Shown: positions 45,429 through 53,331 of the stretch, piece by piece
Layout: every line of letters starts with the position of its first letter
Position numbering within the stretch: the stretch's first letter is position 1
Source: Bordetella genomosp. 5
GTDB lineage: Bacteria; Pseudomonadota; Gammaproteobacteria; Burkholderiales; Burkholderiaceae_B
Length of the DNA: 64,000 nt
Direction: 5' to 3'
Assembly: GCF_002261475.1 (NCBI RefSeq)
Contig: NZ_NEVN01000007.1
Span: forward strand, 62,001 to 126,000
Made by a program: the position numbers and the translations under genes
Notes under the pieces: generated by a model
Told to the model about the DNA's origin: nothing
What the model saw: the letters and a program-made list of their open reading frames with translations, nothing else
Databases searched by the model: none

Positions 45429-46282
45429 CGTTGGCCTCCGGTACGTACGCGTTGCCCATACGATTGGGTGATGCGGTCAAACAGAATGGCGAGGACGACG
45501 ATGCCCAGGCCGGCCAGCAGGCCACGGCCCACTTCGAGACGGTTGATGCCGAGCAGCACTTCGTAGCCCAGCCCGCGTGCGCCGATCATCGAGGCGATCA
45601 CCACCATCGACAGGGCCATCATGGTCGTCTGGTTGATGCCGGCCATGATATTCGGCATGGCCAGCGGCAGTTGCACGCCGAACAGCTGCTGGCGCGAATT
45701 GGCGCCGAAGGCGCGCGAGGCCTCGAGCACTTCGCGGTCGACCAGGCGGATGCCCAGGTCGGTCAGGCGAATGAGCGGCGGCACCGCGTAGATCACCGTG
45801 GCGATGATGGCGGGGATCTTGCCCAGCCCGAACAGCATCACGACCGGGATCAGATACACGAAGCTCGGCATCGTCTGCATCACGTCGAGGATCGGCGTCA
45901 TGATGGCGCGCAGCCAGTTCACGCGGGCCATCAGAATGCCCACCGGAATGCCGATCAACACCGACAGGCCGGCGGCCATGATCATCAGGGCCAGCGTCTG
46001 CATGCCGGCGTCCCACAGACCCAGCAGACCGATCGCGCACAGGAGCGCCCCCATGGCAATGCTCAGGCCGATACGTCGGCTGACCAGCCATGCGATCGCC
46101 ACCGTGACCGCGACCACGGCCCACCACGGAGATTGACGCAGCAATTGCTCAAGCCACACCAGTGCCTTGAGCACCGGGCTCGCCATGGTTTCGAGCGTGT
46201 CGGCATAGTTCGCCACCAGATGGTCGACGAAATTATCAATAGCCCCGCGCACCGCGCGCGCGGGAATCAGTTCAGGAAACAT
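45425..46282 (-). CDS. proW: glycine betaine/proline ABC transporter permease
   Basis: Inner-membrane permease of the ProXWV importer. Five to six membrane helices and the permease EAA loop GANSRQQLFGVQLPLAMPNIMAG (split here by the ASRAFGANSRQQLFGV turn). 285 residues from ATG 46282, chosen because AAGGAG lies about 11 bases upstream and the longer frame adds an Arg-rich lead. It follows proX by 255 bp with a hairpin between, and overlaps proV by four bases. Confidence 0.95.
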   Translation of the reverse strand: MFPELIPARAVRGAIDNFVDHLVANYADTLETMASPVLKALVWLEQLLRQSPWWAVVAVTVAIAWLVSRRIGLSIAMGALLCAIGLLGLWDAGMQTLALMIMAAGLSVLIGIPVGILMARVNWLRAIMTPILDVMQTMPSFVYLIPVVMLFGLGKIPAIIATVIYAVPPLIRLTDLGIRLVDREVLEASRAFGANSRQQLFGVQLPLAMPNIMAGINQTTMMALSMVVIASMIGARGLGYEVLLGINRLEVGRGLLAGLGIVVLAILFDRITQSYGQRVRTGGQR

Positions 46283-46489
46283 CGGACGACTCCTTATCAG
46301 GAAGTGCCGGCAGGCGTGAGCGCGCCGACTCCGGACACGCACTCAGACAACACACACACACTTCAGCAATGCCCCGGGGATGCGGCCGGGAGCGGCCGCC
46401 CCGGTGTCCGCGCGGCGCGCATCGTTGGAACGGGATGCGGCGGGGACGGGGCAATGACAGCGCTGGCATGGCCAGCGCCGTGGTTCGGA

Positions 46490-46525
46490 CATAAACGGCA
46501 CGGCGTCCGCAAGAACGCCGTGCCG
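46490..46525 (-). terminator. attenuator-like hairpin between proX and proW
   Basis: Perfect 11-bp stem CGGCACGGCGT / ACGCCGTGCCG with an 8-base loop, 12 bp after the proX stop, followed on the minus strand by TTTATG. The weak T-run fits partial termination that lowers proWV relative to proX. Confidence 0.65.
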
Positions 46526-46537
46526 GGGGTGCGGGCC

Positions 46538-47536
46538 TTAAAGGGCGGCCTGCACGCGCTTGGCGACGTCGGCCGGGACCCACTTGGTCCAGACGTCGGC
46601 CTTGTTCTTCAGGAACCACTGCGCCACGTCGGCGGAGTCGTCACCCGACTCTTCCATGTGGGCCAGCGTTTCGTTCACCTGGTCCAGCGGCAGCGACACC
46701 TTGGACAGGAACTCGGTCAGCTGCGGCGCATCCTGAGAGAACTTGGTATTCACGGCCGTGAACACGGGGTTTTCGGGGTAGGCGCTGGGCTGCGGGTTCT
46801 CGCACTTGGTCGCCGTCAGGCACTTGTGCTTTTCTGCATCGTAGGGCGGCATGTCGAGCTTGACCAGATCGAGCGCGCCCACCAGCGGCGTGGGGTACCA
46901 GTAATAGAACACCACGTTTTGCTTGCGCTTGTAGGCCGACGTGAGCGCCGCCTTTTGCGCGGCGCCGGTGCCCGGCGAATACAGGGTGTAGCTGTCGTCC
47001 AGCTTCAGCGCATGGAACAGGTTGTTGCTCGTGACTTCGCAGCCCCAGCCTGCCGGGCAGCCATAGAAACGGCCCTTCGAGGGTTCTTCGGGATCCTTGA
47101 ACTCGTCCTTGAACTTCGGCAGGTCCGCCGCGGACTTCAGCTCGGGCAGGCGCTCGGCCGTGTAGCGGGGGATGAACCAGGCTTCGCCGCCCATGAACAC
47201 ATCGCCCACGCGCTTGACCTTGCCGGTCTTCTCGGCGCGTTCCCAGGGATCGGCCACGCTATTGAGCCAGATTTCCGAGTTCACATCGAGGTCGCCGCGC
47301 TCGAGGGCGGCCAGGGCCGGCAGGGTTTCGGTCGGCAGGACTTCCGTCTTGCAGCCGTAGCCCTTTTCCATGATGAAGCGCTCGACGTCGGTGATGACGA
47401 GATTGGATTCCCAGTTCATGCCACCAAACTTGATGGGACGATCGAGTTCGCATTTGGCGTCGGCGGCCTGAGCGGCGCCGGCGAAAGCAAACATCATGGC
47501 CGTAGCGGCCAGGGTCTTGACGGGGGTGAAACGCAT
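46538..47536 (-). CDS. proX: glycine betaine/proline-binding periplasmic protein
   Basis: Receptor of the ProXWV importer. Signal peptide about residues 1-24 ending GAAQA-A. Ligand-pocket aromatic segments typical of ProX are visible: KFGGMNWESNLVITDVERF near residue 36, EIWLNSVADPWERA and YYWYPTPLVGAL. 332 residues. The ATG at 47536 has GGAGG upstream. It is the first gene of the operon here, while in E. coli the order is proV-proW-proX. Confidence 0.95.
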   Translation of the reverse strand: MRFTPVKTLAATAMMFAFAGAAQAADAKCELDRPIKFGGMNWESNLVITDVERFIMEKGYGCKTEVLPTETLPALAALERGDLDVNSEIWLNSVADPWERAEKTGKVKRVGDVFMGGEAWFIPRYTAERLPELKSAADLPKFKDEFKDPEEPSKGRFYGCPAGWGCEVTSNNLFHALKLDDSYTLYSPGTGAAQKAALTSAYKRKQNVVFYYWYPTPLVGALDLVKLDMPPYDAEKHKCLTATKCENPQPSAYPENPVFTAVNTKFSQDAPQLTEFLSKVSLPLDQVNETLAHMEESGDDSADVAQWFLKNKADVWTKWVPADVAKRVQAAL

Positions 47537-47991
47537 TGGCTTTTGCCTCCATAGGTTCAAGGACACAGGGCTGGCGTGCGCCGCCGGCCTATGCCGTGTA
47601 GCTAAGGGGGGTGTGCGGAAGACGGGCAGAGCCGCCAATACAGACCGACACTTACAGCAGGTACCGGTATCGTGGACACCGTTGACCTGATAGACAGCGC
47701 ACAACAGGGCGGCGCGAGGCCGGCATGTTAAGCGCAGGAAATTGAAAGAAACTCAACGAAGAAGACTGCATGTTAGCCGATTTTGCTCAACAGCCCAACC
47801 CTGGCACCCACACAACCCGTTACATGCGCCCATTTTTCGGACCGGGTTAACACCGATTCTTACTGAAGAATCGGGGCCATTTCCCTGCTATTGCGCTGCA
47901 ACATGGCATGGATACATTCAGTTTCTTCAAGTTTCGATTTCAGCGAATTCCGGGTCGGTTTTGGCTGCCGAAACGACCCGAAACGGCAAGA
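47537..47991. other. 455-bp region upstream of proX
   Basis: No gene seen. It must carry the proX promoter, but I could not choose convincing boxes. A perfect inverted repeat CCGATTCTT-ACTG-AAGAATCGG lies at 47853-47874 without an adjoining T-run; it could be an operator or the end of the cfa transcript. The last 65 bp are translated only if the frameshifted cfa frame is followed to its stop at 47927. Confidence 0.5.
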
Positions 47992-49246
47992 TCAGCGATA
48001 CATGTAACCGCGCTGCCAGGGATAAGACAGGTCGAGCGGCATGTCCAGCTCGTCGCTGCGCCCGGTGGCCAGGGTGCTGGCCAGGACCTGATGCAGCGCC
48101 ACCCAGCCCTGCTCGAACGCCATCGCGCAGCCCGCCAGATACAGCCGATACGCCCGCAGCACCCGCTCGCCCCGGCCGTCTCCCAGAATCGCCGCGGCCT
48201 GCGGCAGGCGCGCCTCGAGCGCGTCGCTCCAGGCCCACAGGGTGCGCGCGTAATGCGGGCGCAGGTTCTCCAACATCCAGCGTTTCGAGCCGGCCTCCCG
48301 TCACGGCGGCGAGCACGTGCGAGATATGCGTGAGCTCGCCGCCCGGGAAGATATAGGTCTCGATGAACTGGCCCAGGCCGCGTCCGAGCTCAGCGTTGTG
48401 CACGCCGGCGGCCGTGATGCCGTGGTTCAGAATCAGTCCGCCCGGGCGCAGCAGGCCGCGCAGGGTGGCGAAATACGCGTCCAGGCGGGCCCGCCCCACG
48501 TGCTCGAACATCCCCACCGACGCGATCTTGTCGAACGGCGGATCGGCCTCGAGCTCGCGGTAGTCCTGCAACGCGATGCGCACCTGCCCGGTCAGCCCCT
48601 GCGCATCGATCTCGCGCTGCACGTGCGCCTGCTGGTTGCGCGACAGCGTGATGCCGGTGGCCTGCACGGCGTAATGCCGCGCGGCCCACAACAGCAAACC
48701 GCCCCAGCCCGCCCCCACGTCGAGAAAGCGCTCGCCGCGCGCAAGCCGCAGCTTGCGGCAGATGAGGTCGAGCTTGGCCTCCTGGGCGCGTGCCAGCGTG
48801 CAGCCGGTTTCGTTGAAATACGCGCACGAATAGACCCGCCGCGGATCCAGCCACAGGGCGTAGAAATCGTCAGAGAGGTCATAGTGAAAGGCGATCTGGC
48901 GCGCGTCCCGGCCGGGCGCGTGGCGCAACAGCGAACGCAGCCTGCGCAGCAGGTTCACCGGCCATCCGGGAGGCCGCGGATCCACGGGATCTTCGGGCAA
49001 CAGCGCGGCCGCCACCGCCATCAGGTCGCGCATGCTGCCGTCGATGTCGATCCGGCCTTCGACGTAATCACGTGCCAGCCAGCCGATGTCGCCGCGCGCC
49101 AGCGGCGCCAGCGCGCGCCGCTCGTGCACCACGAAGCGCAGGCGCGCCGGCCCGCGCCCCGCGACCTGGCCGTCGGGCATCTGCAGTTGCACCGGCAGAG
49201 GCAGCGCCTCCAGTTTGCGTTCGACAAGCGACAGCAGCGGGTTCAT
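47992..49246 (-). pseudogene. cfa: cyclopropane-fatty-acyl-phospholipid synthase, frameshifted
   Basis: S-adenosylmethionine-dependent enzyme that converts unsaturated phospholipid acyl chains to cyclopropane chains. The frame starting at ATG 49246 has the family core: IAFHYDLSDDFYALWLDPRRVYSCAYF, the SAM site FLDVGAGWGGLLLWAARHY, and ASVGMFEHVGRARLDAYF. At about residue 325 the frame leaves family-like sequence; the correct continuation ENLRPHYARTLWAWSDALEARL sits in the next frame down to the stop at 47992. Removing one G (minus strand, 48270-48271) restores LETLDVENLRPHY and a normal 417-residue protein. Either a true inactivating mutation or a sequencing error. Confidence 0.88.
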
Positions 49247-49445
49247 GCGTGCCTCCGGTTTGGATGAGCCGGGCCGGCGACCCCGGCCCCGCGCTCGAAT
49301 CTACCGTCCGGATGTTGCAATTCAAACGTAAGGTGGCCCGTGATACATTGGGTCGCTTGGCGCGCGCCGTGCAACAAAGCCGCGCCATCCTCCACAACGC
49401 CTGTGCACGTTTGCGCGCAGGTCGGCTCTGCCCTCCCCCCTCTCC

Positions 49446-50648
49446 ATGTCTTCTGAATCACTCTCCCGCAGCCTGCCCGGCTGGCTGATCCTCATGGGCG
49501 CGCTCACCGCGATCGGCCCGTTCTCCATCGATATGTATCTGCCGGCGTTCCCGTCGATCGCCACCAGCCTGGGCGTGCCGCGCGGCGATGTCGAGCGCAC
49601 GCTGGCGGCCTATCTGATCGGGCTGGCGATGGCGCAGGTGTTCTACGGCCCGCTTGCCGACCGTTTCGGCCGCAAGCTGCCGATGCTGGGCGGCCTGGTG
49701 TTGTACATGGTGGCGTCGCTGGGCTGCGCGCTTGCGCCGGACATCGAATCCCTCACGCTCTGGCGCGTGGTACAGGCGCTGGGCGGCGCGGCCGGCGTGG
49801 TGATTCCGCGCGCCGTCATCCGTGACCACTACGAAACCCAGGACGCGGCACGCGCCATGTCCCTGCTCATGCTGATCATGGGACTGGCCCCGATCCTGGC
49901 CCCGCTGGTCGGCGGCCAATTGCTCGCCTTCGTCGGCTGGCGCAGCATGTTCTGGTTCATGCTCGGCGCGGGCCTGACGCTGTTCGTCGCCACGCTGCTC
50001 ACCATGAAAGAAACGCTGGCACCGGAGCGCGTGGTGCCGCTGCGGCCGGGCATCATCGCCAGCAACTACTGGGCGCTGCTGCGCCATCGCGGCTTCATCT
50101 TCCACAGCTTTGCAGGCGGCCTCGGGCAGGCGGGCATGTTCGCCTACATCATCGGCTCGCCGCGCGTGTTCATCGAGCTCTACGGCGTGCCGCCTCAATA
50201 CTATGGGCTGCTGTTCGGGACCAACGCGGCCGCGCTGATCGTGGGCTCGCAGATCAGCGCACGGCTGCTGCGCCGCCTGGCGCCCCCGGTGTTGCAACGG
50301 CGCGCCCAGACCGCGCTGGCGATCGCCAGCCTGGCCGCGGTGGTGCTCACGCTCGCCGGCCTGATGAGCCTGCCCGTGCTGATGGCCTGCCTGATCGCCT
50401 ATATGTTCAGCCAGGGTTTCGTGAATCCCAACTCCGCCGCGCTCGCCCTGGCCGAACAGGGCAAGCGGCTGGGTGCCGCGTCCGCGATGCTGGGCACGCT
50501 GCAGTTGTCGTGCGGCGCGCTGGCCGGCGTGGTGGTGAGCCTGTGGCAGACCGAAAGCGCGCTGCCGCTCACGATGGTGCTCGCCACCTGCGCCTGCCTG
50601 TCCTGGGCCGCCGGCCGCATCGCACGCCGGGCCGCCCGCGCTGCCTGA
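49446..50648 (+). CDS. Bcr/CflA-family drug efflux MFS transporter
   Basis: Drug:proton antiporter of twelve membrane segments. Typical Bcr features: IGPFSIDMYLPAFPSIATSLG in TM1, the motif GPLADRFGRKLPMLGG between TM2 and TM3, and RVVQALGGAAGVVIPRAVIRDHY in TM4. 400 residues fits the family. It is divergent from cfa across a 199-bp gap. The substrate may be bicyclomycin-, chloramphenicol- or sulfonamide-like compounds, which cannot be told from sequence. Confidence 0.92.
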   Translation: MSSESLSRSLPGWLILMGALTAIGPFSIDMYLPAFPSIATSLGVPRGDVERTLAAYLIGLAMAQVFYGPLADRFGRKLPMLGGLVLYMVASLGCALAPDIESLTLWRVVQALGGAAGVVIPRAVIRDHYETQDAARAMSLLMLIMGLAPILAPLVGGQLLAFVGWRSMFWFMLGAGLTLFVATLLTMKETLAPERVVPLRPGIIASNYWALLRHRGFIFHSFAGGLGQAGMFAYIIGSPRVFIELYGVPPQYYGLLFGTNAAALIVGSQISARLLRRLAPPVLQRRAQTALAIASLAAVVLTLAGLMSLPVLMACLIAYMFSQGFVNPNSAALALAEQGKRLGAASAMLGTLQLSCGALAGVVVSLWQTESALPLTMVLATCACLSWAAGRIARRAARAA

Positions 50649-50738
50649 CGCGGCGTGGTGGCGGCCGCGGGCGTCGGACCCGCGCGCACGGCGCGCCGAG
50701 GCATCGGCGCGACACGCTGCCGGCTCGCAACGCAGCGC

Positions 50739-50768
50739 TTGACTCACCCGCCCATCTCCATATAGAAT
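50739..50768 (+). promoter_or_regulatory. sigma-70 promoter of rpmB-rpmG
   Basis: TTGACT (50739-50744), an 18-base spacer and TAGAAT (50763-50768), or TATAGA with 16 bases. It predicts transcription from about 50775, roughly 325 bases before the rpmB ATG. Confidence 0.7.
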
Positions 50769-50774
50769 CGCTGG

Positions 50775-51099
50775 CTAATCAGTAATTTCCCGTGCGCGGC
50801 TACTATGCTTTGTGGTCAGCACTACTTTTCCCCGAGCCGGAACTGATCGTTTCAGGCAAGGTGGGCAAAGCGGGGTATAAGCACAGGACGGCAGCGTCCG
50901 GTGTGCGCCCTTCGCGACAACCGACGCTATCGGAGGTCTCGCGAAGCCGGCATTCAGCACCGAAACGCGCCCTCCCCATCCACCAGTTGGGTGGCCGGCC
51001 GTGTCGCAGTCTCGACACTCTCTCGCCGGCAGCTTGTATCTCCCCAACGCCCCCCCCCTGAATTGCACCGGCAAAGAACAAACCTCAAGAGGTGCATCC
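50775..51099 (+). promoter_or_regulatory. long structured 5' leader of rpmB (candidate cis-regulatory RNA)
   Basis: Gene-free leader with at least four local hairpins: 50881-50906 (GCACA/TGTGC and GGACG/CGTCC), 50910-50946 (CTTCGCGA/TCGCGAAG with an inner CCGA/TCGG), 50980-50994 (CCACC/GGTGG) and 51001-51018 (GTGTCG/CGACAC), plus CCCCG/CGGGG closing an upstream domain. Both arms of the two longest stems are perfect. No open frame with a ribosome site was seen. It could be an r-protein autoregulatory leader or contain a separate small RNA. Confidence 0.5.
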
Positions 51100-51336
51100 A
51101 TGGCACGCGTATGCCAAGTTACCGGCAAAGGCCCGATGGTGGGCAACAATGTTTCGCACGCGAACAACAAGACCAAGCGTCGTTTCCTCCCCAACCTGCA
51201 ATCGCGCCGGTTCTGGGTTGAAAGCGAAAACCGCTGGGTCCGTCTGCGCGTGACGACCAAGGCCATCCGCACGATCGACAAGAACGGCATCGACGCCGTC
51301 CTGGCCGACCTGCGTGCCCGCGGCGAAGCGGTCTAA
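51100..51336 (+). CDS. rpmB: 50S ribosomal protein L28
   Basis: Small basic large-subunit protein. [34 protein letters not shown] is split into the standard L28 opening motifs CQVTGKGP and [11 protein letters not shown]; 78 residues is the normal length. The ATG at 51100 was preferred over an upstream in-frame ATG at 51001, which adds a lead not found in L28. First gene of the rpmB-rpmG pair; rpmG starts 47 bp later. Confidence 0.98.
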   Translation: MARVCQVTGKGPMVGNNVSHANNKTKRRFLPNLQSRRFWVESENRWVRLRVTTKAIRTIDKNGIDAVLADLRARGEAV

Positions 51337-51383
51337 GCAAGACCAGACCCACAACCGCCACATCTACATACTAGGAGCACGAC

Positions 51384-51551
51384 ATGGCCAAAGGTATCCG
51401 CGAAAAGATCAAGCTCGAGTCGACTGCCGGCACGGGCCACTTCTACACGACCACCAAGAACAAGCGCAACATGCCCGAGAAGATGCTGATCAAGAAGTTT
51501 GATCCCGTCGCTCGCAAGCACGTTGACTACAAGGAAACCAAGCTGAAGTAA
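51384..51551 (+). CDS. rpmG: 50S ribosomal protein L33
   Basis: 55-residue large-subunit protein, read directly from the sequence: begins [20 protein letters not shown] and ends VDYKETKLK. It contains [18 protein letters not shown], standard for proteobacterial L33, and lacks the CxxC zinc motif, so it is the zinc-independent form. GGAG lies eight bases before the ATG. Cotranscribed with rpmB and followed by a strong terminator. Confidence 0.98.
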   Translation: MAKGIREKIKLESTAGTGHFYTTTKNKRNMPEKMLIKKFDPVARKHVDYKETKLK

Positions 51552-51582
51552 TTCAGCTGGATTCCGGTTCAGTCGTATGCTG

Positions 51583-51614
51583 ACGGCCTCGCTCTTCGCG
51601 AGGCCGTTTGCTTT
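51583..51614 (+). terminator. terminator of rpmB-rpmG
   Basis: ACGGCCTCGC / GCGAGGCCGT stem with a 5-base loop, followed by TTGCTTTT, 31 bp after the rpmG stop. Confidence 0.85.
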
Positions 51615-51678
51615 TGCGCCGGCCCGATCCCATCGCCGCCGTCCCGCCGTTAGCTGTCCCCGCCACGCCGCCACCGCC

Positions 51679-53331
51679 ATGCCGTTTCGATTCGTGATCG
51701 CGCTTTTCGCCACCACCCTGATGCTCGGCGCCGCCACGGCCAGCGCGACCTCCGCGCCCCAGGCGCCGGCCGCGCGCATGCCGGCGGGCGCCACGCCACC
51801 GCCGATTCGTCTGGGCGACATCATCGGCAGCCGCCAGGATCCGGCGCAAGCCGCCTACCGCAAGGGTTGGCAGCTCGCGCTCGAGGCTCTCAACGCCGAA
51901 GGCGGCGTGCTGGGACGCAAGCTGCAGGTCGTCACACGCGAAGACGGCGGCCAGGCCCAGGAAACGGCCCGCCTGGCGGCCGAGCTGGCCGACCGCGAAG
52001 GCGTCGTGGCGCTGATGGGCGGCGCCTCCGAGGCCACCGCCGGTGCGCTGTCCGCCTACGCGGGCGAACATCAGATCCTGTATCTGGCGACGCTGGCGCG
52101 CGGCGAAGCCCTCACCTGGTCACGCAACAACCGCTACACCTATCGCCTGCCGCCGTCGGTGCGCATGCGCGTGGCGGCCGTGGCGCCCAAGGCATTGGGG
52201 CAGCGCAAGACACGCTGGGCGATCGTGCACCGGGACGACGAAGCCGGGCGCGAGAGCGCCGCCGCCTTCCGCTCGGTCATGCAGGCGTTCCAGTCTCACA
52301 TCGAGTTCGTGGCCACCCAGCCGCTGCCTACGACCGCGAAGGCGCTCGACGAAACGGTGCGTGCGCTCGCCGATGCGCGCCCGGACGCGCTGTTTCTCGA
52401 CCTGGACGCCGCCGGCCTCGCGCGCTTCGCCCACGCGGGCTACGCGCGCCAGTTGTTCGACGGCCGCGCCGTGGTGGCCCTGGACGCCGCCAACCCCGAC
52501 GCCATCGCCGCATTGGAAGGGGGGGCGGGAATGCCGGCGGCGGGCGTCCCCGCGGCGGGCAGCCCCGCGCCGGGCGTCCCTTCGAGGGGCAGCCCCGCGA
52601 CGGGCGCCCCCGCGCCGGGCAGCCCCGCGCCGGGCGCCACCGTACCGACCTCTCCCAACGCTGGCGCTGCGGTCGCCGGCCTCCCCGCCGGCTGGCTCGT
52701 GACGGGCTACGCCTGGGAAGGTATCGCCAGCCCCGCCGCGCAGGCCTTCGTCGAGGCCTATCGCAAGCGCCATGGCGAAACGCCCACCGCGTCGGCACTG
52801 CTGGGCTACGCCGCGATCCAGTCCTTTGCCGCCGGCCTGCGCGTGGCGCAGACGACCGACAGCGCGCAGCTGGCAGAGGCGTTTTCAGGACTGCGGGTCG
52901 ACACGCCGGTCGCCACGATTCACTATCGCCCGCTCGATCATCAATCGACGCTCGGCGTCTACACCGGCCTGCTCACCGGCGCGCCGCCCCCGGCCGCGGT
53001 GAACAGCGTGAATTATCAGGAAGGCGGACGCCTGCAACCGCTGGACCACGATGTGCGCCGCCTGCGCGGCGAGGGCCGTGCGCGCACCGCGCCCGCGGCA
53101 ACGGCCGCACCGGCACCGAACGCGCCGGCACAGAACGCCGCCAGCGACGCGGCGGCTGACGCCGCGCCCACGACGCCCGGCAAAGCGGGCGCCACACCGG
53201 CCCAGCCTCGCCCCGCCACGTCCTCACATCTCGTGCGACCCGCCACGCCGGTGACACGACCCGCGGACACCTGGACGCCCGACGCGGGCCCCGTGCTTCA
53301 GGATTGGCCGTCGGACGCGCAGGCGCGCTGA
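51679..53331 (+). CDS. solitary Leu/Ile/Val-type ABC substrate-binding protein with repeat insert
   Basis: Periplasmic binding protein of the LivK/Peripla_BP_6 type. Signal peptide about residues 1-24. The body shows IRLGDIIGSRQDPAQAAYRKGWQLALEALNAEGGVLGRKLQVVTRED as the usual N-lobe pattern (read in pieces), VVALMGGASEATAGALSAYAGE and GYAWEGIASPAAQAFVEAYRKRHGETP in the second lobe. Two odd additions: a pentapeptide repeat block (residues about 284-318) between the lobes and an 85-residue Ala/Pro-rich C-terminal tail. No permease or ATPase gene is nearby. 550 residues. Its 3' end overlaps the SulP gene by 34 bp. Confidence 0.85.
   Translation: MPFRFVIALFATTLMLGAATASATSAPQAPAARMPAGATPPPIRLGDIIGSRQDPAQAAYRKGWQLALEALNAEGGVLGRKLQVVTREDGGQAQETARLAAELADREGVVALMGGASEATAGALSAYAGEHQILYLATLARGEALTWSRNNRYTYRLPPSVRMRVAAVAPKALGQRKTRWAIVHRDDEAGRESAAAFRSVMQAFQSHIEFVATQPLPTTAKALDETVRALADARPDALFLDLDAAGLARFAHAGYARQLFDGRAVVALDAANPDAIAALEGGAGMPAAGVPAAGSPAPGVPSRGSPATGAPAPGSPAPGATVPTSPNAGAAVAGLPAGWLVTGYAWEGIASPAAQAFVEAYRKRHGETPTASALLGYAAIQSFAAGLRVAQTTDSAQLAEAFSGLRVDTPVATIHYRPLDHQSTLGVYTGLLTGAPPPAAVNSVNYQEGGRLQPLDHDVRRLRGEGRARTAPAATAAPAPNAPAQNAASDAAADAAPTTPGKAGATPAQPRPATSSHLVRPATPVTRPADTWTPDAGPVLQDWPSDAQAR
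52528..52632. repeat. 15-bp minisatellite inside the LivK-type gene
   Basis: Seven in-frame 15-bp units such as GGCAGCCCCGCGCCG and GGCGTCCCCGCGGCG, encoding G[VSA]P[AS][APTR] pentapeptides, residues about 284-318. The period is exact and several units are identical or differ by one or two bases. Confidence 0.92.

Noticed and set aside
50775..51000. The rpmB leader as a 6S RNA gene
   Set aside because: It has a bubble-like CCCCGAGCCGG segment, but the predicted 5' end has no complementary 3' end at 180-200 bases, which 6S RNA requires.
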